From positions 80,865 through 144,864 of the forward strand of contig NZ_JAAVUS010000013.1 of assembly GCF_018449525.1 (NCBI RefSeq): a stretch of 64,000 nucleotides of DNA. Reading direction: 5' to 3'. A program made the translations under genes and the position numbers. The stretch comes from Bradyrhizobium sp. dw_78 (lineage in GTDB: Bacteria > Pseudomonadota > Alphaproteobacteria > Rhizobiales > Xanthobacteraceae). The notes beneath the pieces are model-generated. The model worked only from the letters and a program-made list of their open reading frames with translations. It did not search any database and had not been told where the DNA came from. Numbering within the stretch: the stretch's first letter is position 1; the number at the start of each line of letters is the position of its first letter. This document shows positions 37,179 to 44,662 of this stretch, in pieces.

Positions 37179-38099
37179 CTACGCGCGCAGCTTCTCATAG
37201 GCCTTGAGATGGGTATAGGCGGTGCGCAGCTTCGGCACCGGCACCTTGGCGGCATCGCCGCGGGCGATCAGGTCGCCGACCACATGGTCGGCCTCCACCT
37301 GTGCGCCCATCTTGATGTCGCGGAACATCGACGCTGTCAGCTGCGACCCCTCCGTGGTGAGCATGCCGCGGCTGCGCTCCAGGAACGGCGCCCGCGGCGC
37401 ATGGCCCTGCGCGCCGGCGATCGCGCTGATTTCGTCGAGCATGCCGAGGATAAAATCCCTGCCGCCGGGAGCGGCCAGGATGATCCCGACCGGGGCCCGC
37501 ATCAGGCTGGTGGAAGCTGCAAGCGTCGCCAGGAACGTCCACTTTTCCCACATATCCTGGATGATGTTTTCGCTGGCGGCCGAGCCGAAATTGCCGCTGG
37601 CGAAGACCTCGGCGATGGCGCGAACCCGATCCGACACGGTGCCGTCGCGCTCGCCGAAAGTGAGCGACTGCATCGGCTGGAGCTGGATCACTTCGCGTTT
37701 GTCGTTCAGCGTCACCGCGATCGCGCACAGTCCGCCGAGCACGCGCTCGCGGCCGAATTTCTTGTCGAGCACGTCGAGATGCAGCATGCCGTTGAGCAGC
37801 GGGACGATGGAGGTCTGAGGCCCGACCGCGGGTGCGAACGACTTGATCGCATCCTCGAGATCGAACGCCTTGCAGCTCAAGAGAACGACGTCGAATTTTT
37901 CGTTGAGCGTATCGGCCTGAACGGCCGGCGGATTTTTCAGCGTCACGTCGCCGTTCGGGCTCTTGATCACAAGGCCGGCGGAGGCGAGCTCGGAGGCGCG
38001 CCGCGGGCGAACGAGAAAGGTGACATCGCGGCCGGCCTGCAGCAACCGCGCTCCGAAATATCCGCCGATGGCGCCGGCGCCGACCACTAGAATACGCAT
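37179..38099 (-). CDS. panE: 2-dehydropantoate 2-reductase family (PanE-like)
   Basis: NADPH-dependent reductase of the ketopantoate reductase fold. The 306-aa product has the Rossmann motif ILVVGAGAIGGYFGARLLQAGRDVTFLVR (residues 3-31), and VVLLSCKAFDLEDAI with the catalytic-region Lys. It also has VPLLNGMLHLDVL and the C-terminal catalytic domain with KWTFLATLAASTSLM and DIKMGAQVEADHVVGDLI (Glu/His substrate contacts). Paralogues of PanE with other substrates are frequent, so the role in pantothenate synthesis is probable but not proven. Confidence 0.85.
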   Translation of the reverse strand: MRILVVGAGAIGGYFGARLLQAGRDVTFLVRPRRASELASAGLVIKSPNGDVTLKNPPAVQADTLNEKFDVVLLSCKAFDLEDAIKSFAPAVGPQTSIVPLLNGMLHLDVLDKKFGRERVLGGLCAIAVTLNDKREVIQLQPMQSLTFGERDGTVSDRVRAIAEVFASGNFGSAASENIIQDMWEKWTFLATLAASTSLMRAPVGIILAAPGGRDFILGMLDEISAIAGAQGHAPRAPFLERSRGMLTTEGSQLTASMFRDIKMGAQVEADHVVGDLIARGDAAKVPVPKLRTAYTHLKAYEKLRA

Positions 38100-38150
38100 T
38101 GTTCAGTTCTCCTGCGTTGGCGACCCCGTTTCCCGGGGCCTTACGTCCTT

Positions 38151-38243
38151 GTCATGCCCGGCCTCGCGCCGGGCATCCACGTCTTACTCTGCCAAGCGGA
38201 AACAGATGAGACGTGGATGGCCGGGTCAAGCCCGGCCATGACG
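38151..38243. repeat. Nested inverted-repeat element, 'GTCATGCCCGGC' family
   Basis: ATCCACGTCT (38175-38184) pairs with AGACGTGGAT (38209-38218). The outer GTCATGCCCGG (38151-38161) pairs approximately with CCGGCCATGAC (38232-38242). Each outer arm also has its own local GCCCGG symmetry. It fills the panE-SDR gap; a related degenerate copy is at 59470-59603. Confidence 0.75.
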
Positions 38244-38257
38244 GATAAGTCAAAGAG

Positions 38258-38995
38258 CTACCATTTTTCTCCGAACGGGCGGATTTCGAGTTCGAAGGTC
38301 CAGGCGCTGCGCGGTTGCTGGTAGAGCTGCCAGTAGGAGGCGGCCACCGAGGCCGGCGGCATCAACAGGTCCGGATTGTCGAGCGCTTCCTTGCCCCACA
38401 GCTTTTCCCGGCGCTCGCGCACCCAGGCGGTATCGACGCCGGAATCGATGATCAGATGGGCGACATGGATGTTCTTTGGGCCGAGTTCGCGCGCCATCGC
38501 TTGCGCCACCGCGCGCAATCCGAATTTGGCGCTGGCGAAGGCCGCAAAGCCGCTGCCGCCGCGAAGAGAGGCGGTGGCGCCGGTGAAGAAGATGTTGCCC
38601 TTGCCGTGCGGCAGCATCAACCGCGCCGATTCCCGGCCGGAAACAAAGCCGGCCCAGCACGCCATTTCCCAGACCTTGCGGAACACGCGGTCGGTGGTTT
38701 CGAGAATCGGAAAATTGACATTGGCGCCGACGTTGAAAATCGTGACTTCCAGCGGCGCATGCTTGTCGGCATCGTTGAGAAAAGCCACAACCTCGTCCTC
38801 TTTTCGGGCGTCGAGCGAACGGCCGAAAATCGTTCCACCGGCGGCCTCGACGTCCTTCACCAGCGGTTCGAGCTTTTCGCCGTTGCGGCGTCCGGCGAAC
38901 ACCGTAAAGCCTTCAGCGGCGAATTTCTTCGCAATCTCGGCGCCGATATAATCGCCGGCGCCGATCACCGCGACGGTCGCGTTGCGTTTTTCCAT
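38258..38995 (-). CDS. Short-chain dehydrogenase/reductase
   Basis: A 245-aa SDR. N-terminal NAD(P) motif VAVIGAGDYIGAEIAKKFAAEGFTVFAGRR (residues 8-37; an atypical GxGxxIG), IFNVGAN, and a catalytic region GNIFFTGATASLRGG. There the usual active-site Tyr-x-x-x-Lys position reads FAAFASAKFGL: the Lys is kept but the Tyr is Phe. That makes it an atypical SDR, possibly altered in activity. The true start is MEKRNATVAV at 38995; the open frame to 39073 lies in a repeat. A DsbA-like isomerase gene is upstream, on the same strand. Confidence 0.82.
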   Translation of the reverse strand: MEKRNATVAVIGAGDYIGAEIAKKFAAEGFTVFAGRRNGEKLEPLVKDVEAAGGTIFGRSLDARKEDEVVAFLNDADKHAPLEVTIFNVGANVNFPILETTDRVFRKVWEMACWAGFVSGRESARLMLPHGKGNIFFTGATASLRGGSGFAAFASAKFGLRAVAQAMARELGPKNIHVAHLIIDSGVDTAWVRERREKLWGKEALDNPDLLMPPASVAASYWQLYQQPRSAWTFELEIRPFGEKW

Positions 38996-39010
38996 GATGC
39001 GTACTCCGCT

Positions 39011-39115
39011 CTCCTCGTCCTGAGGAGCGGCGTCTTCGCCGCGTCTCGAAGGATGAGACCATAAAGGCCACATGGTTCGAGACGCCGCGCGATGCGCGGC
39101 CCCTCACCATGAGGA
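39011..39115. repeat. Inverted-repeat element, 'GCGTCTCGAA' family
   Basis: GCGTCTCGAA (39041-39050) and TTCGAGACGC (39076-39085) are perfect complements around a 25-bp loop. The flanks CTCGTCCTGAGGAGC and CCCCTCACCATGAGGA make partial outer symmetry. Located between the SDR and the DsbA-like gene. I recall this motif as dispersed in Bradyrhizobium. Confidence 0.72.
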
Positions 39116-39126
39116 TTTACCTAAGG

Positions 39127-39735
39127 CTATTTCCCCGAGATCAATTCCTCGACCTCGCGCAACTGTTCCTTGCCGAAAAACATTTCCTTGCCGACGAAGA
39201 AAGTCGGCGAGCCGAACGCGCCGCGTTCGACCGCCGCCTGGGTATTCTCGATCAGCCTGGCCTTGATGTCGGGCTCCTGCGCGCGGGCGAGCAATTTGGC
39301 CGCGTCGAGGCCGGATGCGCCGAGCGCCTTGGCCGCCACTTCCGGGTCGTCCATTTTCTTCGGCTCGACCCACATGTGATGAAACGCCGCTTCGACATAT
39401 GGCTCGAACACGCCCTCGAACTGCGCGGCGATCGCGGCACGCATCAGATGCAGCGTGTTGACGGGAAAAAACGGATTTGCGGTGTAGGGTCTGACGCCGA
39501 AACGTTTGACGAAGCGCTCAGTTTCGATCGCGTGAAACTCGCGCTTGTTCTTGATGCCGGCCAGCGTTTCGGCCGGCGACTTGTTGTTGGTGGCCTTGAA
39601 GACGCCGCCCAACAGGATGGGGACATATTCGAATTTTACGCCGGTGCGCTGTTCGATCGCCGGGATCGCCTCGTGGCTGAGAAAGGCGTTGGGGCTGCCG
39701 AAATCGAACATGAATTGCGGGGCGGTCAGGCTCAA
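39127..39735 (-). CDS. DsbA-family 2-hydroxychromene-2-carboxylate isomerase-like
   Basis: A 202-aa member of the DsbA/kappa-GST fold. MFDFGSPNAFLSHEAIPAIEQRTG is typical of HCCA isomerases, with Ser of SPNAF at the active-site position. Later it has FVKRFGVRPYTANPFFPVNTLHLMRAA and the cis-Pro segment GAFGSPTFFVGKEMFFGKEQLREVEEL. It may isomerise aromatic-degradation intermediates, but family members vary. The start is a TTG (MSLTAPQF, 39735) with GGGAG upstream; ATG 39711 is an alternative. Confidence 0.85.
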   Translation of the reverse strand: MSLTAPQFMFDFGSPNAFLSHEAIPAIEQRTGVKFEYVPILLGGVFKATNNKSPAETLAGIKNKREFHAIETERFVKRFGVRPYTANPFFPVNTLHLMRAAIAAQFEGVFEPYVEAAFHHMWVEPKKMDDPEVAAKALGASGLDAAKLLARAQEPDIKARLIENTQAAVERGAFGSPTFFVGKEMFFGKEQLREVEELISGK

Positions 39736-39813
39736 CGGCGGTCTCCCTCGGACAGGATGGTTCTTATATGATCCTTATCATTCCAACCAGAATATCGGTT
39801 CACAGTTTCGGGA

Positions 39814-40440
39814 TCAACCGGCGAGCGGCAGTGTTTCCCGGCGAAAGGTCCGGTTTGCAAGGCTGGCGGCATGATCGCGCACGTCCACGGGCCAAGGCGC
39901 GATCAATTCTCCGAAACGGACCGGGTCCGGCGCGAACAAGGCGCGGATCGCATCCTCGAAATGCGGCTTGTTGCCGGCCATCACCGACATGAAGCGGTAG
40001 GCCGCGTCCTGGGCGGCGCGGATGCGATCCCGGTCCTCGCCGCTGCGCCGGGCCTGATCGACCAGCCTGCGGATCGCGACCGACGCGCCGCCGGGCTGGC
40101 CGGCCAGCCACTCCCAGTGCCGCGGCAGCAGCGTGATCTCGCGCGCCACCACCCCGAGTTTCGGGCGGCCGGGGCCGCGGTTTGGCGGAATGTCCGGCGG
40201 GGCATCGCCTGGGATCGGTGTCGCGCCGTGAACCGGCAGGCGGGCCAGCACCTCGTCGAGGCTGCCGCGAAGGTCGAACTCGACCTGCTCGCTGGTCGCG
40301 CCATCGAAAACCAGAACCGAGGCGTCCGTTCGCTGTTCGAGCATCTCCTTCGCCGCGCGGGCGACCTCATGAAGGTCGCCGGCGGCGATCCGGCGGTCGC
40401 CTTCGAAAGCCAGATAGGCAGCATTGGAGATCGGATTCAT
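39814..40440 (-). CDS. DUF2239 family protein
   Basis: A 208-aa cytosolic protein of unknown function: SNAAYLAFEGDRRIAAGDLHEVARAAKE, VLVFDGATSEQVEFDLRGSLDEVLARL, GPGRPKLGVVAREITLLPRHWEWLAGQPGGASVAIRRLVDQAR, then a helical C-terminus. The central segment from GRPKLGV to RRLVD is reminiscent of DUF2239 proteins, possibly nucleic-acid binding (GRPKLG is AT-hook-like). The open frame to 40602 crosses an operator-like repeat region, so ATG 40440 is preferred. It is divergent from a GST gene. Confidence 0.8.
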   Translation of the reverse strand: MNPISNAAYLAFEGDRRIAAGDLHEVARAAKEMLEQRTDASVLVFDGATSEQVEFDLRGSLDEVLARLPVHGATPIPGDAPPDIPPNRGPGRPKLGVVAREITLLPRHWEWLAGQPGGASVAIRRLVDQARRSGEDRDRIRAAQDAAYRFMSVMAGNKPHFEDAIRALFAPDPVRFGELIAPWPVDVRDHAASLANRTFRRETLPLAG

Positions 40441-40465
40441 AGAAAGCTCCTCGTTACGTAATTGA

Positions 40466-40511
40466 ATATTACCCGGATAAATTACCGGCGTCAATAAACT
40501 CCGGGTAATAT
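40466..40511. promoter_or_regulatory. Operator-like repeat cluster between DUF2239 and GST genes
   Basis: ATATTACCCGG (40466-40476) and its perfect reverse complement CCGGGTAATAT (40501-40511) flank a 24-bp spacer. The spacer holds a third near-copy, ATTACCGG (40481-40488). It lies 26 bp from the DUF2239 start and 74 bp from the GST start. No regulator gene is adjacent, so the binding protein is unknown. Confidence 0.65.
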
Positions 40512-40584
40512 CAAATCGAGAAAAGCTCGACTTTACGCCCGACGGCGGGCGCGACCCTGATCGTGTCAAGCCGGGGGACTCGCC

Positions 40585-41250
40585 ATGCTCACCGTCCACC
40601 ACCTCAACAATTCGCGCTCGCAGCGCGTGTTATGGCTCCTCGAGGAGCTGGGCGTGCCTTACGAAATTGTCCGCTACCAGCGCCTGCCGGACATGCGGGC
40701 GCCTGCGGAATTACAGGCGATCCATCCGCTCGGCCGGTCGCCCGTCATCACCGACACCGGCAACACCATCGCGGAATCGGGCGCGATCGCCGAATATGTT
40801 CTCGATGCCTATGGCGAGGGGCGTCTGATTCCGCCGCCCAAAACGCCGGAGCGGCTGCGCTTCACCTATTGGCTGCACTACGCGGAGGGCTCCGCGATGC
40901 CGCCGCTATTGTTGAAACTGCTGTTCACCTTGATGCCGAGACGCGCGCCGGCGCTGTTGCGGCCTTTGGTGCGCAGGATATCCGGCCAGGCGCTGACCGC
41001 GCTGGTCGATCCGCAGCTTAAACAGCACATGGCGTTCTGGGAAAGCGAACTCGGCAAAAGCCAATGGTTTGCCGGCGATGAATTCACCGCAGCCGACATC
41101 CAGATGAGCTTTCCGCTCGAAGCCGCCGCGGCGCGCGCCGGGCTCGATCAAGGCCATCCCAGGGCGATGGCGTTTCTCGAACGTATCCACGCGCGCCCGG
41201 CCTATCAACGGGCGCTTGAAAAGGGCGGGCCTTACGCTGTTGGACGCTGA
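40585..41250 (+). CDS. Glutathione S-transferase family protein
   Basis: A 221-aa cytosolic GST. The N-terminal thioredoxin-like domain has MLTVHHLNNSRSQRVLWLLEELGVPYEIVRY, cis-Pro HPLGRSPVI and the glutathione-binding ESGAIAEYVLD. The C-terminal helical domain has GDEFTAADIQMSFPLEAAAAR with the N-capping box. Ser in NNSRSQR is the likely thiolate-stabilising residue. It shares the promoter region with DUF2239 and may be co-regulated with it. Substrate unknown. Confidence 0.9.
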   Translation: MLTVHHLNNSRSQRVLWLLEELGVPYEIVRYQRLPDMRAPAELQAIHPLGRSPVITDTGNTIAESGAIAEYVLDAYGEGRLIPPPKTPERLRFTYWLHYAEGSAMPPLLLKLLFTLMPRRAPALLRPLVRRISGQALTALVDPQLKQHMAFWESELGKSQWFAGDEFTAADIQMSFPLEAAAARAGLDQGHPRAMAFLERIHARPAYQRALEKGGPYAVGR

Positions 41251-41274
41251 CGCGTCCTGCGTAAGGCTTTCCTC

Positions 41275-41378
41275 GAGAGTCTACCGTAGCGGTTTCGAGC
41301 GAAAGCCTGCCCCGGACTTGGATAGCGGGGCGGCTTCCGGTTCGCGTGCCAAAAACGCGTCAAACGAAAAGAGAGACT
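41275..41378. repeat. Intergenic repeat fragment between GST and MFS genes
   Basis: CCCGGACTTGGATAGCGGGGCGGCTTCCGGTTCGCG is followed by AAAACGCGTCAAACGAAAAGA. I associate the CGCG..AAAACGCGTCAAA motif with dispersed Bradyrhizobium repeats; only local symmetry (CGCGTGCCAAAAACGCG) supports it here. Confidence 0.4.
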
Positions 41379-42680
41379 CTAGCCGTCCGCATGCAGGATG
41401 CGGCCGCGCGTTTCCGGCAGTGCGAATGCCGCCAGGAAGAACAGGCAGTAAGCCGCCGTGGCGAAGATCGCGATGGCATTGGCAAGCGACGTCGAGCTGG
41501 AAAGCATGCCGACCAGATAGGGAAATAAGGCGCCGATGCCGCGGCCGAAATTATAGCAGAAGCCTTGGCCCGAACCGCGCAGCCGAGTCGGATAAAGCTC
41601 GGTCAGAAAGGCGCCGACCCCGGAGAAATAGGCCGAGGCGAAGAAGCCGAGCGGAAAGCCCAGCACCCACAGCACCTCATTGGTCAGCGGCAGCTGCGTG
41701 TAAACCAGGACGATGGCAATGGCGCCGAGCGAAGTATACAGGAACAGCTTGCGCCGGCCGATCCGGTCGGCGAGCCACGCGCCGGCCAGATAGCCGATGA
41801 AGGAACCGATGATCAGCGCGGCGAGATAGCCGGTCGAGCTGACGATCGAGAGCTTGCGTTCGGTGGTGAGAAAGCGCGGCACCCAGAACGTGATGGCGTA
41901 ATAGCCGCCCTGACATCCCGTCACCGCCAGCGACGCCAGGATGGTCGTCTTGAGAATGGGCCTGCTGAAGATCTCGTGCAGCTTCGGCCGGACACCGCTT
42001 GCGTTCTGCCGCGCCAGCGTGGCCGCGGCGACCTCCGGTTCTTCTACATAACGGCGCAGGAAGAACACCAGCAACGCCGGCAGCGCGCCGACCGCGAACA
42101 TCCAGCGCCAGGCGGTTTCCGGCGGCAGCCAGGAGAACAGGACAGCCTGCGCCAGCACGGCAAGGCCCCAGCCGACCGCCCAGCCCGATTGCACCGAGCC
42201 GACCGCGCGGCCGCGATATTGCGGCCGGATCGACTCGCCCATCAACACCGCGCCCGCGGCCCATTCGCCGCCGAAGCCCAGGCCGAGCAAGGTGCGGGCG
42301 ATCAGGAGCTGATCGAAATTCTGCACGCAGGCGCAGATCAGCGAAAATACCGAGAACCACAGGATCGTCAGTTGCAGGGTTTTGACGCGGCCGATGCGGT
42401 CGGCCAGATAGCCGCCGAGCCAGCCGCCGACCGCGGAGGCGAGCAAGGTGAGGGTGCCGGCAAATCCGGCCGTGCCGGCGTCGACCTTCCACATGGCGAT
42501 GAGGGTGCCGATCACGAGCGGATAGATCATGAAATCCATGCCGTCGAGCGCCCAGCCCGCGGCGCATGCCCAGAACGTCCGCCGCTCCGGCGAATTCATA
42601 TCGCGGTAAAACGCGAGAAGGCTGGAATCGGCGATCGGGGCGATTTCGATCGTGCCCGACGGTTCGGTAGTGCTGCTCAT
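41379..42680 (-). CDS. MFS transporter (metabolite:H+ symporter type)
   Basis: A 433-aa inner-membrane carrier with 12 predicted TM helices. The N-half motif A reads GGYLADRIGRVKTL and a C-half copy reads GAWLADRIGRRKLF. The SLC22/ShiA-like signature LLGLGFGGEWAAGAVLMGESI is present, with FLTELYPTRLRGSGQGFCYNFGRGIGALFP. These features place it with sialic-acid, aromatic-acid or dicarboxylate symporters. No catabolic gene is adjacent to point to the substrate. Confidence 0.86.
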   Translation of the reverse strand: MSSTTEPSGTIEIAPIADSSLLAFYRDMNSPERRTFWACAAGWALDGMDFMIYPLVIGTLIAMWKVDAGTAGFAGTLTLLASAVGGWLGGYLADRIGRVKTLQLTILWFSVFSLICACVQNFDQLLIARTLLGLGFGGEWAAGAVLMGESIRPQYRGRAVGSVQSGWAVGWGLAVLAQAVLFSWLPPETAWRWMFAVGALPALLVFFLRRYVEEPEVAAATLARQNASGVRPKLHEIFSRPILKTTILASLAVTGCQGGYYAITFWVPRFLTTERKLSIVSSTGYLAALIIGSFIGYLAGAWLADRIGRRKLFLYTSLGAIAIVLVYTQLPLTNEVLWVLGFPLGFFASAYFSGVGAFLTELYPTRLRGSGQGFCYNFGRGIGALFPYLVGMLSSSTSLANAIAIFATAAYCLFFLAAFALPETRGRILHADG

Positions 42681-42798
42681 GATGACGTGTCCCCCAAGAA
42701 AATCTGTAGCCGGCGCCGCTTGCTTACGGGGCCAGCCTTTGCGGATTACGCCAAATTGAGGTCAGTGGGCAATGCGTCATCAGACCAATGTATGATTT

Positions 42799-44553
42799 CT
42801 ATTCTCCAACGGCGGCCGCCCCGCGGGTCCGTGGATCGGGTGCGCCGGACAGCCCGTTCTCGGTCACGGCGATCGAATTGGCCGAGGTCTGGCCCATCGG
42901 CTCGACCACGGTGTGTCCCTTCGCCCTCAGCGCCGCGAGGACGTCGTCGGAAAAACCGCGTTCGACGCGCACTTCATCCGGCAGCCATTGATGGTGCAGC
43001 CGCGGCGCTGCAACCGCGTCCTCGACGTCCATATGGTAGTCGAGCACGTTGACGATGACCTGCAGCACCGTCGAAATGATGCGGCTGCCGCCGGGCGATC
43101 CCGTCACCAGCACCGGCTTGCCGTCCTTCAGCACGATGGTCGGCGACATCGAGGACAGCGGCCGTTTTCCGGGACCGGGCAGATTGGCTTCAAATCCCAC
43201 CAGGCCATAGGCGTTGGACGCGCCGGGCGCCGCGGTGAAATCGTCGAGCTCGTTATTGAGCAGCACGCCGGTGCCCTCGGCGACCATGCCGACGCCGTAG
43301 CTGAAATTCAGGGTGTAGGTGTTGCTGACCGCATTGCCGCGATCGTCGACGATCGAAAAATGCGTGGTGTTGTCGCCTTCATGCGGCGGTGTTGCCGAGA
43401 GCGCGTCCGTCCACGGCGTGGTGCGGTCGGGATCGATGCCGGCGCGCTGCCTGGCGGCGTAATCCTTGGAAATCAGCGTCGCCACCGGCGCGTTGATGAA
43501 AGCGGGGTCGCCGAGATAACGGGCGCGATCGGCATAGGCGCGCTTCATCGCTTCGATCAGCAGATGCAGCGAAGGCGCCGAGCCTTGTTTCATCGCGGGC
43601 ATCGGAAAGCCTTCGAGGATATTCAGCGTCTCCAGCAGCACGACGCCGCCGGACGAAGGCTGCGGCATCGAGACGATGTCATAGCCGCGATAGCTGCCGC
43701 GCACCGGCGTGCGAACGACCGCCTGATACGACTTCAGATCGTCCAGCGTCATGATGCCGCCGGCGTCGCGAACGCCTTTGACCAGCTTCTCGGCAACCGG
43801 GCCCTCGTAAAACCCCCGTGGGCCTTGCGCGGCAATGGCGGTGAGCGTTGCCGCCAGATCGCTCTGCACCAGCCTGTCGCCTTCGCGCAGGGAAGTGCCG
43901 TCGGGGCGCGAGAATATCCGTGCCGAGGCCGGCCAGCGCGCCAGCCGCCGATACCACTCCGGCAGCGTGTCGGCGCCGTCGTCGGCGATGACGATACCGT
44001 TGCGCGCGAGATCGATCGCGGGCCGAAGCAGGTCCGACAGCGTGAATTTCCCGGAGCCGTATTTTTCCAGCGCCAGCGCCAGTCCCGCCGGCGTGCCGGG
44101 GACACCGATACCGAGCGCGGAATCGCGTGATTTTGCCGGATCGGGTTTGCCGTCGGCCCCGAGGAAAATCCCGGCCATGGTTGCCGCCGGCGCGGTCTCG
44201 CGATAATCGATGGCGACATCCTCATGGCGATCGGCCGAATGAATGATCATGAAGCCGCCGCCGCCGATATTTCCGGCGCGCGGGTAGGTCACGGCCATCG
44301 CAAAACCGGTCGCGACCGCCGCATCGACCGCGTTGCCGCCGCGTTTCAACACGTCCGCGCCGATTTGCGCCGCCGTCTTCTCTTGTGCGACCACCATGCC
44401 ATGCGCGGCGGCAACGGCATGCAGCGTGCCGGAGGCGGGTGGCGTATAGAAGCCGCGGCGCTGTTCCTGCGCGGAGGCCGGCAGGCAAAAGCCGATAATG
44501 AACAGGATTCCCGCGGCGATCATTCGACGCCGGGCCGTCAGGAAATGGGTCAT
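42799..44553 (-). CDS. ggt: Gamma-glutamyltransferase
   Basis: Periplasmic Ntn-hydrolase that cleaves gamma-glutamyl bonds of glutathione. From ATG 44553 (584 aa): signal peptide (MTHFLTARRRMIAAGILFIIGFCLPASA), AVAAAHGMVVAQEKTAAQIGADVLKRGGNAVDAAVATGFA, GGGGFMIIH and DYRETAP. The autoprocessing site is DNTTHFSIVD near residue 395, whose second Thr should become the nucleophile, then LNNELDDF and GSPGGSRIISTVLQ. All key residues look intact. The frame extends to 44580 without changing the call; GAGG lies just before 44553. Confidence 0.95.
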   Translation of the reverse strand: MTHFLTARRRMIAAGILFIIGFCLPASAQEQRRGFYTPPASGTLHAVAAAHGMVVAQEKTAAQIGADVLKRGGNAVDAAVATGFAMAVTYPRAGNIGGGGFMIIHSADRHEDVAIDYRETAPAATMAGIFLGADGKPDPAKSRDSALGIGVPGTPAGLALALEKYGSGKFTLSDLLRPAIDLARNGIVIADDGADTLPEWYRRLARWPASARIFSRPDGTSLREGDRLVQSDLAATLTAIAAQGPRGFYEGPVAEKLVKGVRDAGGIMTLDDLKSYQAVVRTPVRGSYRGYDIVSMPQPSSGGVVLLETLNILEGFPMPAMKQGSAPSLHLLIEAMKRAYADRARYLGDPAFINAPVATLISKDYAARQRAGIDPDRTTPWTDALSATPPHEGDNTTHFSIVDDRGNAVSNTYTLNFSYGVGMVAEGTGVLLNNELDDFTAAPGASNAYGLVGFEANLPGPGKRPLSSMSPTIVLKDGKPVLVTGSPGGSRIISTVLQVIVNVLDYHMDVEDAVAAPRLHHQWLPDEVRVERGFSDDVLAALRAKGHTVVEPMGQTSANSIAVTENGLSGAPDPRTRGAAAVGE

Positions 44554-44662
44554 CAAAATTTCGCCTCGGGTTAACGTCACGAGATACGCCGCCCCGAATG
44601 CTATAGGGGGCAGTTCCCGCAGGCAAAACGCCTCCGCGTGATAGAGCAGGACATTTCAGAGC

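Noticed and set aside
41565..43052. A 495-codon plus-strand frame opposite the MFS and ggt genes
   Set aside because: Spans two opposite genes and an intergenic gap, shadow only.
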